A DNA stretch of 16,795 bases from Pseudomonadota bacterium (GTDB lineage: Bacteria > Pseudomonadota > Gammaproteobacteria > Burkholderiales > Burkholderiaceae_C), in contig JAEYPG010000256.1 in NCBI GenBank assembly GCA_023410975.1, forward strand, positions 1-16,795, in the 5' to 3' direction. The translations under genes and the position numbers were made by a program. The first letter of the stretch is position 1. Each line of letters opens with the position of its first letter. The notes beneath the pieces were generated by a model. That model was not told the DNA's origin. It saw only the letters and a list, made by a program, of their open reading frames with translations, and searched no databases. Shown in pieces: positions 1 to 6,091 of this stretch.

Positions 1-490
1 GGCATGGGCACGCATCCTCTTCATGGAGTTTGATGCCGCATTGCTCATAAACTATCCGCCAGTTTATGCGCTTCCCTCGGTGGGGCAATCTAGCATTTTC
101 AGTCCTTGTGATCCAAACAATCTCGGCACGCTGCAGCACCTCCCGCACGGAACTCATAGTGGCCCGACTTTTCAACTCAAGCAGTTCATCTTTGATGTCA
201 TCAACTGGCACGGCGTGCTCGAAGAAAAGGTGTTGACCCTGTGGCCAATGGCTACGCGCCTTGTACCGGCGGTCTCGCAAGCAGCCTCCACCACCAGAGG
301 CGATCCACATGTCGGCGGCTTTCACTGAAACCAAAGGACGCACGAAGAACTCAATGTGGCGGCAAGCCGATGTCAGCTGTTGGTCAAGCCACAATTTCGA
401 GGCTTCGTCATGTTGAAGCGCTGGGATAGCCTGCAGCAGCTGAAGTACGTTTTCTACGACTGCATCGGGGAGCGGGTTGATGAACGGCAT
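1..490 (-). CDS. Unknown protein, C-terminus cut off by the window edge
   Basis: A leftward reading frame stays open from an ATG at 490 to the left edge, giving 163 residues without a stop. It begins MPFINPLPDAVVENVLQ and contains FFEHAVPVDDIKDELLEL and IVWITRTENARL. These stretches mix hydrophobic and charged residues as real proteins do, and the antisense frames do not. An in-frame TGA lies at 536-538 and 490 is the only ATG after it, so 490 is the likely start, although I see no strong ribosome binding site. I do not recognise the family. The acidic helix after the HAVP stretch followed by WITR is reminiscent of small accessory proteins of mobile elements, but I assign no function. The gene is transcribed away from the neighbouring cas6f gene. 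Base composition is lower in GC than in the transfer genes, which suggests a different origin. Confidence 0.6.
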   Translation of the reverse strand, partial: MPFINPLPDAVVENVLQLLQAIPALQHDEASKLWLDQQLTSACRHIEFFVRPLVSVKAADMWIASGGGGCLRDRRYKARSHWPQGQHLFFEHAVPVDDIKDELLELKSRATMSSVREVLQRAEIVWITRTENARLPHRGKRINWRIVYEQCGIKLHEEDACPC

Positions 491-535
491 GTGAATGAAG
501 CAGATAATCTGCCCAATGGTAGCTGCTGTCGTCGG

Positions 536-786
536 TCATATCAGAGGCTCGTCCGCACTCGAAACTTGTGTCAGCTTTGCCTGTTCGCGTGCTTCCACCT
601 CCATCTCCGCTACCTGCTGCGCCAGCCCGAGGAGCAGCCACCGCTAGACGTGCATCCAAGCCCTCGGGACGTTTCGCGCTGGGGCAAGCACGCACACGAC
701 CATGGCCCCGGCCCGCTGGTTGGTGATGCCACACCACTTGACCGCAATGATTCCGGGAAACCCGGCGTGTTCGGCGGCACCGACTA
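536..786 (-). pseudogene. Possible decayed gene fragment upstream of the left-edge gene
   Basis: On the minus strand, one frame from about 786 to 536 reads like a protein: it includes FPGIIAVKWCGITNQ and VVCVLAPARNVPRAWMHV, then a TAG at 644-646, then in the same frame WLLLGLAQQVAEMEVEAREQ and an ending at TGA 536-538. The part after the stop has an amphipathic, acidic C-terminus typical of real coding sequence. No start codon is visible before it meets the cas6f gene. This could be the tail of a gene interrupted by a nonsense mutation and truncated when the cas6f region arrived. It could also be chance, since GC-rich DNA often stays open in several frames. I do not recognise the product. Confidence 0.22.
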
Positions 787-801
787 GTGAAGGATGTCGC
801 G

Positions 802-1362
802 ATGCTGGAGCTGTCCGCCCTGCACTACGTTGATCTGGATTTCACCGACTCCGTCGAGCCGCCGTCGCACTTGGTCCCGCTGGCCTGGCGCTGGATGCAT
901 GGGTTCAACCATGCGCAGGGCTCGGCAATGGAGCGAATTGGCGTCGACGTGCCGGGCTGGGGGTGCGGCCAGCGCATGCAGAGTACGCCCGCCCGGCTGC
1001 GGCTGTTTGGCACGCAACTGGCACTGGAAGCGTTCATCTCGGGTTCGCCGCTGCCGCGCATCCGGGCCATGGGGGTGGAAGTCGGCGCGGTGGTACCGGC
1101 ACCGACGACGCAAGGCTATGCCGCGGTTCGCCGCGACAACGCCGCCGACAAGGACAAGCCCTCGCGCATCCGGCGCAGCCTGCGTCTGGGCAACGCTGCA
1201 CCGCCGCCCAGGCAGCACATGGCGGACTTGGTCATTGCCTGCGCCAGCCAATCGACAGGCCAAATGTTCGAGCTGAAGTTGCGCAAGGTCTTGGCAAACC
1301 CGGCCGCCCTTACCTTCAACAGCTTTGGTCTCACGGTGGACGGTGGACTGCTGCAGTTCTAG
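802..1362 (+). CDS. cas6f: Cas6f/Csy4-type CRISPR RNA endonuclease, stand-alone
   Basis: The 186-residue product matches the Csy4 (Cas6f) plan of type I-F CRISPR systems, whose reference protein has 187 residues. Near the N-terminus it reads LHYVDLDF, then WRWMH, where His33 sits at the place of the catalytic His29 of Pseudomonas Csy4, followed by ERIGVDVPG. An arginine-rich stretch at about 110-131 (RIRRSLRLG) corresponds to the RNA-groove helix. The hallmark SQSTGQ begins at Ser149, the equivalent of Ser148, and the end reads FNSFGLTVDGG. Phe175 replaces Tyr176 of the reference enzyme. Such proteins cut CRISPR precursor RNA at the base of the repeat hairpin and stay bound to it. I chose ATG 802 because GAAGGA lies 7 bases upstream. 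A GTG at 787 would add five residues and overlaps a TAG. No cas7, cas5, cas8 or repeat array is present in the window, so its RNA substrate is unknown. A type IV effector partner is an alternative. Confidence 0.85.
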   Translation: MLELSALHYVDLDFTDSVEPPSHLVPLAWRWMHGFNHAQGSAMERIGVDVPGWGCGQRMQSTPARLRLFGTQLALEAFISGSPLPRIRAMGVEVGAVVPAPTTQGYAAVRRDNAADKDKPSRIRRSLRLGNAAPPPRQHMADLVIACASQSTGQMFELKLRKVLANPAALTFNSFGLTVDGGLLQF

Positions 1363-1394
1363 GAACAGCCCGCATAAACTGGAGTTTCAGCGCC

Positions 1395-1778
1395 ATGCCT
1401 CCAAACGCACGACGAGCCAATACAGCAAAAGGCAGCAATATGGGACGCACAGACAGGTTGGCCATAGCCAGAATGGCAATCCGCATACTGGAGCCTCGAC
1501 TGCGGTCCGAAGGAAAATTTCACGCAGCCGAGCCCAAAATGCCAAAACATTACGAACTAGAGATTGGAAGGTTTTCGCTCATATTGGGTGAAGGCATACT
1601 AATTCTAACCAACGACACCGTACTCTCCTCAGTACTGAACGTATGGGAGCGCGACCAAGGCAAAGTCCTGTGCGTATCGTGGTATCCAGAGCGTCCCTGG
1701 CAACCACCGCACATTAGCAGCCTGAAGCCTGGGCGGTGGATAGACGACTTGCACATCCGCCCCTCTCAGAAAGTTTAG
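1395..1778 (+). CDS. Small protein of unknown function, downstream of cas6f
   Basis: This frame encodes 127 residues from ATG 1395, preceded by GGAG at 1381-1384. A second start at ATG 1440, with AAAAGG about 7 bases upstream, would give 112 residues (MGRTDRLAIARMAIRILEP) and is almost as good. The middle is a predicted beta-rich stretch (FSLILGEGILILTNDTV) followed by aromatic and proline residues (WYPERPWQPPHISSL) and a WIDDL motif near the end. It has no signal peptide and no membrane segment, so it is probably a small soluble cytoplasmic protein. It lies 32 bases after the cas6f stop on the same strand and could share its transcript. GC content is clearly lower than in cas6f. I do not recognise a family. 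Candidates such as an immunity protein or an accessory of the CRISPR endonuclease rest on position only. Confidence 0.55.
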   Translation: MPPNARRANTAKGSNMGRTDRLAIARMAIRILEPRLRSEGKFHAAEPKMPKHYELEIGRFSLILGEGILILTNDTVLSSVLNVWERDQGKVLCVSWYPERPWQPPHISSLKPGRWIDDLHIRPSQKV

Positions 1779-1939
1779 TTATTCATATACTCAGCGTACT
1801 GCCGTTTTGCATCCTTGACCACGGGCGCCGCCAATCAAAAAGGAAAGGGCTCTCGCCAGCGTCCTGCCAGGGGCCATTCGACTGCAAGACCGTAAATGCA
1901 CGGCTATTGCAAGCCAACAAAGGCTGTTTCACCCTATTT

Positions 1940-2284
1940 TCAACTTAACAGGCGCACCACCCAAGTAACAAGAGAAATTGGAACGATAATTATGGCGAGC
2001 ATGATCCCTATTCGAGCAAACAGCCATGTTGTGAACTCATAGGGACCGTAGACGGCGGTCTTGCCAAACATGAAGCCAATGACGCCCACGGCAAAAATAC
2101 GTGAGCCTGGATCTCGGCAATCATCGTCCAGGGCCCAACTGAGCTTGCGGATCGCCCACAGGCCAAGTCCTAGTGTCACCATCCCTTCCAGCGGACCGCT
2201 TGCCCCGATCTCAAGGTACATCCAGACCCACGCCGCGGCTGGCCACCCGAGCGCATCAATGACTGCCAGTTGCTTGCGGGTCAC
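1940..2284 (-). CDS. Small inner-membrane protein of unknown function
   Basis: The 114-residue product has three hydrophobic stretches likely to span the membrane: about residues 10-28 (ALGWPAAAWVWMYLEIG), 33-45 together with 62-75 (FAVGVIGFMFGKTAVYG), and the C-terminal 88-113 (IGIMLAIIIVPISLVTWVV). The start is GTG 2284, whose GTGA overlaps the TGA of the upstream exported protein at 2281-2283, a sign of translational coupling. It is the last gene of the leftward string that begins with traX. I do not recognise a family. Its place next to a secreted partner suggests that the two act together at the cell envelope, which is inference. No clear terminator follows it. Confidence 0.6.
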   Translation of the reverse strand: MTRKQLAVIDALGWPAAAWVWMYLEIGASGPLEGMVTLGLGLWAIRKLSWALDDDCRDPGSRIFAVGVIGFMFGKTAVYGPYEFTTWLFARIGIMLAIIIVPISLVTWVVRLLS

Positions 2285-2517
2285 GGTGCTTCCCCCCGGT
2301 CATTCTGGGTCCGCTTCGCCTCGCACATCGCTTGACATCGACGGAGTTCGTCCAACTGTTTTTGGTATTGCTCAAGCAACTCCATTTGCGGCCAGGTTTG
2401 TTCGACGATGGCAATGATGTCTTCCTTGGACAATGCTGCTCCTACACCAGGGAATTGTGCGAAGCACGGCATTGCAGTGACGACACCGACCAGCGAAATG
2501 AAAGGAAAAAATTTCAT
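2281..2517 (-). CDS. Small exported protein with signal peptide
   Basis: The 78-residue product begins with a textbook Sec signal peptide: MKFF, a hydrophobic core (FISLVGVVTAMP) and a cleavage site after CFA-QF. The mature part, about 58 residues, starts FPGVGAALSKEDIIA and continues as a charged amphipathic helix (MELLEQYQKQLDELRRCQ) with two cysteines (RCQAMC) spaced three residues apart. It is therefore likely a periplasmic helical protein. Short exported helical proteins of this sort occur in transfer regions, for example VirB5-like pilus-tip or chaperone proteins, but the match is too general to name it. It is coupled to the downstream membrane protein by a 4-base overlap and follows the split membrane-anchored gene by 12 bases. 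Confidence 0.65.
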   Translation of the reverse strand: MKFFPFISLVGVVTAMPCFAQFPGVGAALSKEDIIAIVEQTWPQMELLEQYQKQLDELRRCQAMCEAKRTQNDRGEAP

Positions 2518-2529
2518 TCGAACCGTTCC

Positions 2530-2874
2530 TTATTCGGTCTGTGCTTCTTCGATGGGCGTGATTGATACCTGAATGCGGTATTGCTTCGCCGTACCCTGCG
2601 GGACGGTGGCAATGATCTTTTTCAAGGCCTCCCCTGGCCTGCTGGTTGTGAGCTTCGTGCACAAGGCATCGCCATCCTCGCACCAGCCGCTTGACTGAGG
2701 TGTGATTGGCACAGGAACGTTGTGAGAAGTTGAAGCCATTTTGGCTATGACAGGCTCGCCCGGAAAATCCAATGTCGACATCTCAGCCGAGGCGTGCCGA
2801 CTGCTTCCCTCAAGGATATTGGCTCTTACGAGTGCAGCGCCGACAGCGGTGACGCCGACAACCAATGCCACCAT
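2530..2874 (-). CDS. C-terminal part of a membrane-anchored periplasmic protein split by a stop codon
   Basis: The open frame encodes 114 residues from an internal ATG at 2874. It opens directly with a membrane segment (MVALVVGVTAVGAALV), followed by a periplasmic domain with a cysteine pair (WCEDGDALC) and an ending QYRIQVSITPIEEAQTE. The same frame continues upstream beyond one TGA at 2878-2880 into a 36-codon segment with its own ATG at 2988. The basic residues RLRR sit just before the stop, exactly where the positive cytoplasmic flank of the membrane segment should be. I therefore read the two parts as one gene of 152 codons hit by a nonsense mutation or carrying a sequence error. Translation from 2874 could still yield an inserted membrane protein lacking its cytoplasmic tail. 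I do not recognise the family. Confidence 0.5.
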   Translation of the reverse strand: MVALVVGVTAVGAALVRANILEGSSRHASAEMSTLDFPGEPVIAKMASTSHNVPVPITPQSSGWCEDGDALCTKLTTSRPGEALKKIIATVPQGTAKQYRIQVSITPIEEAQTE

Positions 2875-2877
2875 TGG

Positions 2878-2988
2878 TCAGCGCCGCAGACGGACAACCG
2901 TATGGGCAGGTTTTGGACCAGCCGCCTTTTGCGCTGACTCATCACCAAACAAGCCCGGGTCAAACTTGAATTGATTAGCTGCGCTCAT
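2878..2988 (-). pseudogene. N-terminal part of the split membrane-anchored gene
   Basis: ATG 2988 starts a 36-residue segment, MSAANQFKFDPGLFGDES and then KPAHTVVRLRR, that ends at TGA 2878-2880. It is in the same frame as the membrane-anchored protein that follows two codons later. The ATG overlaps the end of the upstream gene by 14 bases, as expected for the true start of a coupled gene. The segment is hydrophilic and would be the cytoplasmic tail of the full protein. Restoring a sense codon such as CGA or TGG at the stop joins both parts into a single-pass membrane protein. Confidence 0.45.
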
Positions 2989-3529
2989 GAGGATGACTTC
3001 CTTTGTCCGAAATTACTTCGAAGAAGTTTTTTATTAGGCCCTCTGGCTCCGATAAATCAATATCTCCGCTTCTAGAGAGCGTCGAGAGTGATTCGAAAAC
3101 CTCAACCGCATCAGTCAGCGGTATAACGACTGGCTTCCACGTGTCGCGCTCTCGCGCTAAAGCGGGCCAATCAACCCCCTTCTCTCCTACGTAAAAGCGC
3201 AGTCCAAGGGCGTCCAGAGCAGCCACGATTTCCCTGAGTAGGGTGACGGCATAACCATCTTCCAATCTGGCTTCTGCAATTCTGTAGTGCTCGCCAGCGC
3301 TGCACTTCGGCGCTATATAGTTTTCACGCGCAATAGTGACTGCCATTACCAAGTGCTCTTCAACTTCAGGAACCATGGTGTCCGCGAAGTCACGCTCAAC
3401 AAACGCGCATCCGACATTACCTGCTGCTTGTTCAAGTGCTGCCAGTTGGACGGCGTAATAGTGCGCATGCACATAGCGATTCACCTTGTCCGCAATTGGC
3501 AGCGCCGAAATACTTAGAGCTTCATCCAT
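2975..3529 (-). CDS. Soluble protein of unknown function, downstream of traX
   Basis: The frame is open further upstream, but the protein-like sequence starts at ATG 3529 (MDEALSISALPIADKVN), giving 184 residues. The region upstream of 3529 is the shadow of traX in another frame. The start overlaps the end of traX by 16 bases, so the two genes are coupled. The sequence is mostly helical, with an N-terminal helix (NRYVHAHYYAVQLAALEQAA), an acidic middle (VPEVEEHLVMAVTIAREN) and a charged C-terminus. It has no signal peptide and no membrane segment. GC content drops sharply from traX into this gene, which suggests that it was joined to traX from another source. I do not recognise a family. Confidence 0.6.
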   Translation of the reverse strand: MDEALSISALPIADKVNRYVHAHYYAVQLAALEQAAGNVGCAFVERDFADTMVPEVEEHLVMAVTIARENYIAPKCSAGEHYRIAEARLEDGYAVTLLREIVAALDALGLRFYVGEKGVDWPALARERDTWKPVVIPLTDAVEVFESLSTLSRSGDIDLSEPEGLIKNFFEVISDKGSHPHERS

Positions 3530-4158
3530 TGCATGCTCCACAGAACGAACAGGTGAAGGGGATACGCGGCATAGAAAACCCAGCGCAGCCGGGGCACCGC
3601 AAGGTCCAGGCGAGAGGCGATCAGCACAATTGGCAAGGCTGCGAAAGCCCACCCGTTGCCGTTGATCGGCACCAGCAGTGCCATGCTCAGCATCCAGGCC
3701 AGTGCCGGGCGCCATGACGGCGCACGCCACCAGTACCAGGCCGCCACGGTGGTGCCGATAGCGGGCCACCAGAACTCGACGAGCACACCGGCCGGCGCCG
3801 CCAGCATCAGCGCCGGCACCATGCCCTTGCGGCCGCGCTGCAGCAGCCCAATCACGGCGGCGCTCGTGGCCAGCGTGAACAGGATGTTCAGCGGCCACCA
3901 CCGTCCCTGCTGCATGGCCATGAACGCAGGCGACGCCAGTGCCGCGAAGATCAACATGCGCCGCACTGCGCGCCATGCCGTGCCCTCGTTGCCGCGCGCA
4001 AGGTTCCAGGCCAGCACGATGCCGAAGAGCGGCATCACCACCCGCCCGGCATCGAACATCCAGGGTACGTGCCCGTGGTACAGGTACTTGTTGGTGAGGT
4101 CCACCACCATGAGCGCGAGGCCAAACCATGTGTGCCAACTACGAGCCGACCGCTCCAC
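3514..4158 (-). CDS. traX: TraX-family membrane protein
   Basis: The 214-residue product is very hydrophobic, with about seven likely membrane segments. It shows the TraX pattern: an N-terminal LALMVVDLTNKYLY (the family's LMVLDHIxKY-like start), a middle VPALMLAAPAGVLVEFWWP, and the C-terminal FYAAYPLHLFVL that is the most recognisable TraX motif (FYxYYPxHL). In the F plasmid TraX acetylates the N-terminus of pilin in the inner membrane. On other elements its substrate is less clear, and here VirB2 would be the candidate. TraX is normally about 210-250 residues, so this is full length. It heads a leftward gene string and its 5' end overlaps the 5' end of the SRAP gene by 31 bases on the opposite strand. 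Confidence 0.85.
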   Translation of the reverse strand: MERSARSWHTWFGLALMVVDLTNKYLYHGHVPWMFDAGRVVMPLFGIVLAWNLARGNEGTAWRAVRRMLIFAALASPAFMAMQQGRWWPLNILFTLATSAAVIGLLQRGRKGMVPALMLAAPAGVLVEFWWPAIGTTVAAWYWWRAPSWRPALAWMLSMALLVPINGNGWAFAALPIVLIASRLDLAVPRLRWVFYAAYPLHLFVLWSMQWMKL

Positions 4159-4808
4159 GCCACCTGCGCCTGCACCTGCGCACGCTGGAGCCGACCTTCT
4201 CCTACCCCGGCGAGGCGTATCCGGGCTCGAGGGCGGTCTTTGTCACGGCGGGCGAGAGCGAGCAGGCCGACTTCTCGCCCTGGCCGGGCGTCTTCGGCCT
4301 TCTGCCGCCTTGGGCCAAGGACGACAAGCTCGCACGCTCCACCTACAACGCCCGCAGCGAAACCGTGGCCGAGAAGCCCAGCTTCCGGCAGGCATGGAAG
4401 GCCAAGCGCTTCTGCCTCATCCCGGTCCAGGCCATCTTCGAGCCCAACTACGAGTCGGGCCACGCGGTGCGCTGGCGCATCGCCCGCCAGGACGGCCTGC
4501 CCTTTTTTCTCGCCGGCATCTGGGAGGAGGCGCAGCGCCAGGAGCAGCCGCTGTGGTCGTTCTCGATGCTGACTATCAACGCCGACCAGCACCCGCTGAT
4601 GCGGCGATTCCACAAGCCCGGCGATGAGAAGCGCTCGGTAGTCCTGGTGTCGCCCGAGAGGTGGCAGGACTGGCTGCATGCCAGCGAGCACGCGGCCAGG
4701 TTACTGCTGCAGCCTTTCAATGCCGAGAAGTTCACAGCCGCTGCGGCACCGCGGCCGGCGCGCAAGTCCGTCAAGGAGCATTTGGCGGAGGACGATCCCG
4801 GGGCATGA
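4128..4808 (+). CDS. yedK: SRAP-family protein (YedK/HMCES), abasic-site shield
   Basis: The 226-residue product starts MCANYEP: after removal of Met, Cys2 becomes the N-terminal nucleophile that defines the SRAP family. The other conserved active-site positions are present: Asn74 in TYNARSET, Glu105 in IFEPNYE, and His162 in HPLMRRFH. Known members such as YedK of Escherichia coli and human HMCES form a covalent thiazolidine link with abasic sites in single-stranded DNA and shield them. The length matches the family. GAGG lies 8 bases before ATG 4128. The gene is divergent from traX and the 5' ends overlap, so the promoter of each must lie inside the other gene. On a conjugative element it would suit DNA that passes through a single-stranded stage. 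That role is inference. Confidence 0.9.
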   Translation: MCANYEPTAPRHLRLHLRTLEPTFSYPGEAYPGSRAVFVTAGESEQADFSPWPGVFGLLPPWAKDDKLARSTYNARSETVAEKPSFRQAWKAKRFCLIPVQAIFEPNYESGHAVRWRIARQDGLPFFLAGIWEEAQRQEQPLWSFSMLTINADQHPLMRRFHKPGDEKRSVVLVSPERWQDWLHASEHAARLLLQPFNAEKFTAAAAPRPARKSVKEHLAEDDPGA

Positions 4809-5176
4809 ACGATTGGGCGGCATCGCATCTGCGTCTAGACCTGACCGTTTTGGCGTGGCCACGAGCCCGTGTCTGCAACAGCGCGGCCTTGCCGTGAACG
4901 GACCAGGCTACATCCGAAACACCGCCGCGCCAGCCCGAACGTCAGCGGCGCTTCTTGCGCCGAGGCTGTGACGTGGCAAACGGCACCACCCAGGCATTCA
5001 TCAAGTTCTTGCCGAGAATTGACCCCGGGCGACTGCTGCAAGGGGCTTCTCCGCTGATTTGGGGCCGCCGAGGCGTCTCTCGAACGTTGCCCCGTCGGCC
5101 GGGTCCATGGCGTCCCCGTGGGAAAGCCGGCGAGCGTAGCCTGGGTCACCGATGCAAGCCATGCAGGTGAAGCACC
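4809..5176. other. Gene-poor spacer after the SRAP gene
   Basis: About 370 bases lie between the SRAP stop and the next small gene. Several frames stay open because the DNA is GC-rich, but none combines a start, a ribosome binding site and a protein-like sequence. One minus-strand stretch around 4964-5030 ends with a basic tail (TSQPRRKKRR) before a TGA and may be the remnant of a gene. I see no tRNA, no strong terminator hairpin and no iteron series here. Confidence 0.3.
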
Positions 5177-5449
5177 ATGGGCACAGATGCTGAACTGGCC
5201 GCCTGGCGCCTGGCCCGCGCCGGCAAATGGGACCGCTTCGAGCGCATGCTGCGCCGCTCGGCAGCCGCGCGCAGTTTCATCCGGACGCTGCCGTACCAGA
5301 TGTATTTCGATGGCTACCAGCACGCCGAGCACATCGCACGCGCGATCGACGCCCAGGAGGCAGCGGCATGTCGGGACGACAATGGACGCGAAGGGCCACG
5401 CACCTCCACTGTCGATCATCCCAGCAACCGCGACGCAAGTCCCGGTTGA
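5177..5449 (+). CDS. Small protein of unknown function
   Basis: The frame encodes 90 residues starting MGTDAELAAWRLARAGKWD. The first 60 residues form a protein-like, mostly helical sequence (ERMLRRSAAARSFIRTLPYQ, then MYFDGYQHAEHIARAIDAQ), rich in arginine and aromatic residues with G/C-ending codons. The tail after about residue 63 is less convincing. A weak AGGTGA lies some 8 bases upstream of the ATG. It has no signal peptide or membrane segment. The gene stands alone, converging on the leftward control operon, and I do not recognise a family. Confidence 0.5.
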   Translation: MGTDAELAAWRLARAGKWDRFERMLRRSAAARSFIRTLPYQMYFDGYQHAEHIARAIDAQEAAACRDDNGREGPRTSTVDHPSNRDASPG

Positions 5450-5518
5450 ACGACAGGCCCGCAGCCAGACGATCACTGTCCGGCCGCGGTGCTCCGGACC
5501 GTGTAGACGATGCCAGTC

Positions 5519-5540
5519 CAGTCACGCCCCGCAGTGACTG
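5519..5540. repeat. Inverted repeat between convergent genes
   Basis: CAGTCAC and GTGACTG form perfect 7-base arms around the 8-base centre GCCCCGCA. It sits in the 133-base gap between the rightward 90-residue gene and the end of the leftward control operon. No T-run follows on either strand, so it is a weak candidate for a terminator; a protein-binding site is the alternative. Confidence 0.35.
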
Positions 5541-5582
5541 AAATAGCAGCTACCGGGGGTCTGTACCGTTGCCTTTTGCCGC

Positions 5583-5771
5583 CTAGGCCACGCGCGCCGG
5601 CTCGACGCGCTTGCCGTTCACGAAGACTTCGTCGCCCACGACCTCTACCAGCACCTCGGCGTACTTCAGGCGACAGACGATGCGCTGCACGCCCTCGACG
5701 GCCAGCGGCAGGTCCGCTTGTGGCTCGTCACCATCCCCGACCACCATCTCCGGCACCAGCTTGCCACTCAT
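5583..5771 (-). CDS. Small acidic protein, last gene of the control operon
   Basis: The 62-residue product (MSGKLVPEMVVGDGDEPQAD, ending VFVNGKRVEPARVA) is acidic and alternates hydrophobic residues in its second half (YAEVLVEVVGDEVFVNG), which suggests a small beta-rich fold. Its ATG overlaps the TGA of the KorA-like gene by 4 bases (ATGA), so it is translated with it. I do not recognise a family. Its place as the last gene of a parA-korB-korA-like operon suggests a regulatory or stability accessory, but this is inference from position. Confidence 0.6.
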   Translation of the reverse strand: MSGKLVPEMVVGDGDEPQADLPLAVEGVQRIVCRLKYAEVLVEVVGDEVFVNGKRVEPARVA

Positions 5772-6091
5772 GCCACACCTCCATCCTCCAAACCGACCCC
5801 GTGCACCTTGCCCTGGGCCTCGATGACCTGACGCACGATCTGCTCGATCAACTCCTTCGGTCCCGAGATCGTCACCTCCTCCCAGCCCGGTGGCAGCGCA
5901 AGGGCCCGGGCGGCCTCCAGGATCTCGCGACGCAGCGTGTACACCCGCTGCACATGGATGCCGTACTCCAGCGACAGGCGCTTGGGCGTCTCGCGGTGGA
6001 CAAAAAGCCGCCTGGCAATCTCTATCGTGCGCGCCTCGTAGCGCCGCTCCTGGGCGATGCGGTCCAGCAGCTGGGCGTCAATGTCGATCAC
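5768..6091 (-). CDS. korA: KorA/TrfB-like transcriptional repressor
   Basis: The 107-residue product shares the layout of the TrfB/KorA repressors of IncP plasmids, which are about 100 residues. It has RTIEIARRLFVH at 21-32, like the TIEIARGVLV of KorA, then a helix-turn-helix at about 35-57 (TPKRLSLEYGIHVQRVYTL), then LPPGWEEVT at 66-74, like the LPEGYARVT of KorA. The C-terminal helix (PKELIEQIVRQVIEAQ) would serve dimerisation. Such proteins bind palindromic operators and repress replication, partition and transfer genes, often together with KorB. Here it lies in one operon with KorB-like and IncC-like genes. Its start overlaps the upstream membrane-protein gene by 14 bases. Likely targets are the repeats at 8314-8387, which is inference. 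Confidence 0.75.
   Translation of the reverse strand: MIDIDAQLLDRIAQERRYEARTIEIARRLFVHRETPKRLSLEYGIHVQRVYTLRREILEAARALALPPGWEEVTISGPKELIEQIVRQVIEAQGKVHGVGLEDGGVA

Noticed and set aside
408..737. 109-residue minus-strand open frame near the left edge
   Set aside because: It overlaps the better left-edge frame, and its sequence is Arg/Ala/Gly-rich without protein-like structure.
356..787. 143-residue plus-strand open frame ending in a TAGTG overlap with a possible GTG start of cas6f
   Set aside because: The overlap looks like coupling, but the sequence is not like Cas5 or Cas7 and has long runs of Arg/Cys/Leu/His typical of an antisense shadow; ATG 802 has a better ribosome binding site.
1363..1939. 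CRISPR array next to cas6f
   Set aside because: I looked for evenly spaced repeats of about 28 bases with a GC hairpin and a GAAA end on both strands and found none here or elsewhere in the window.
3530..4138. N-terminal extension of the 184-residue gene across traX
   Set aside because: The extension is the traX shadow in another frame with Ala/Arg/Gly/His-rich sequence; the TraX frame has clear family motifs.
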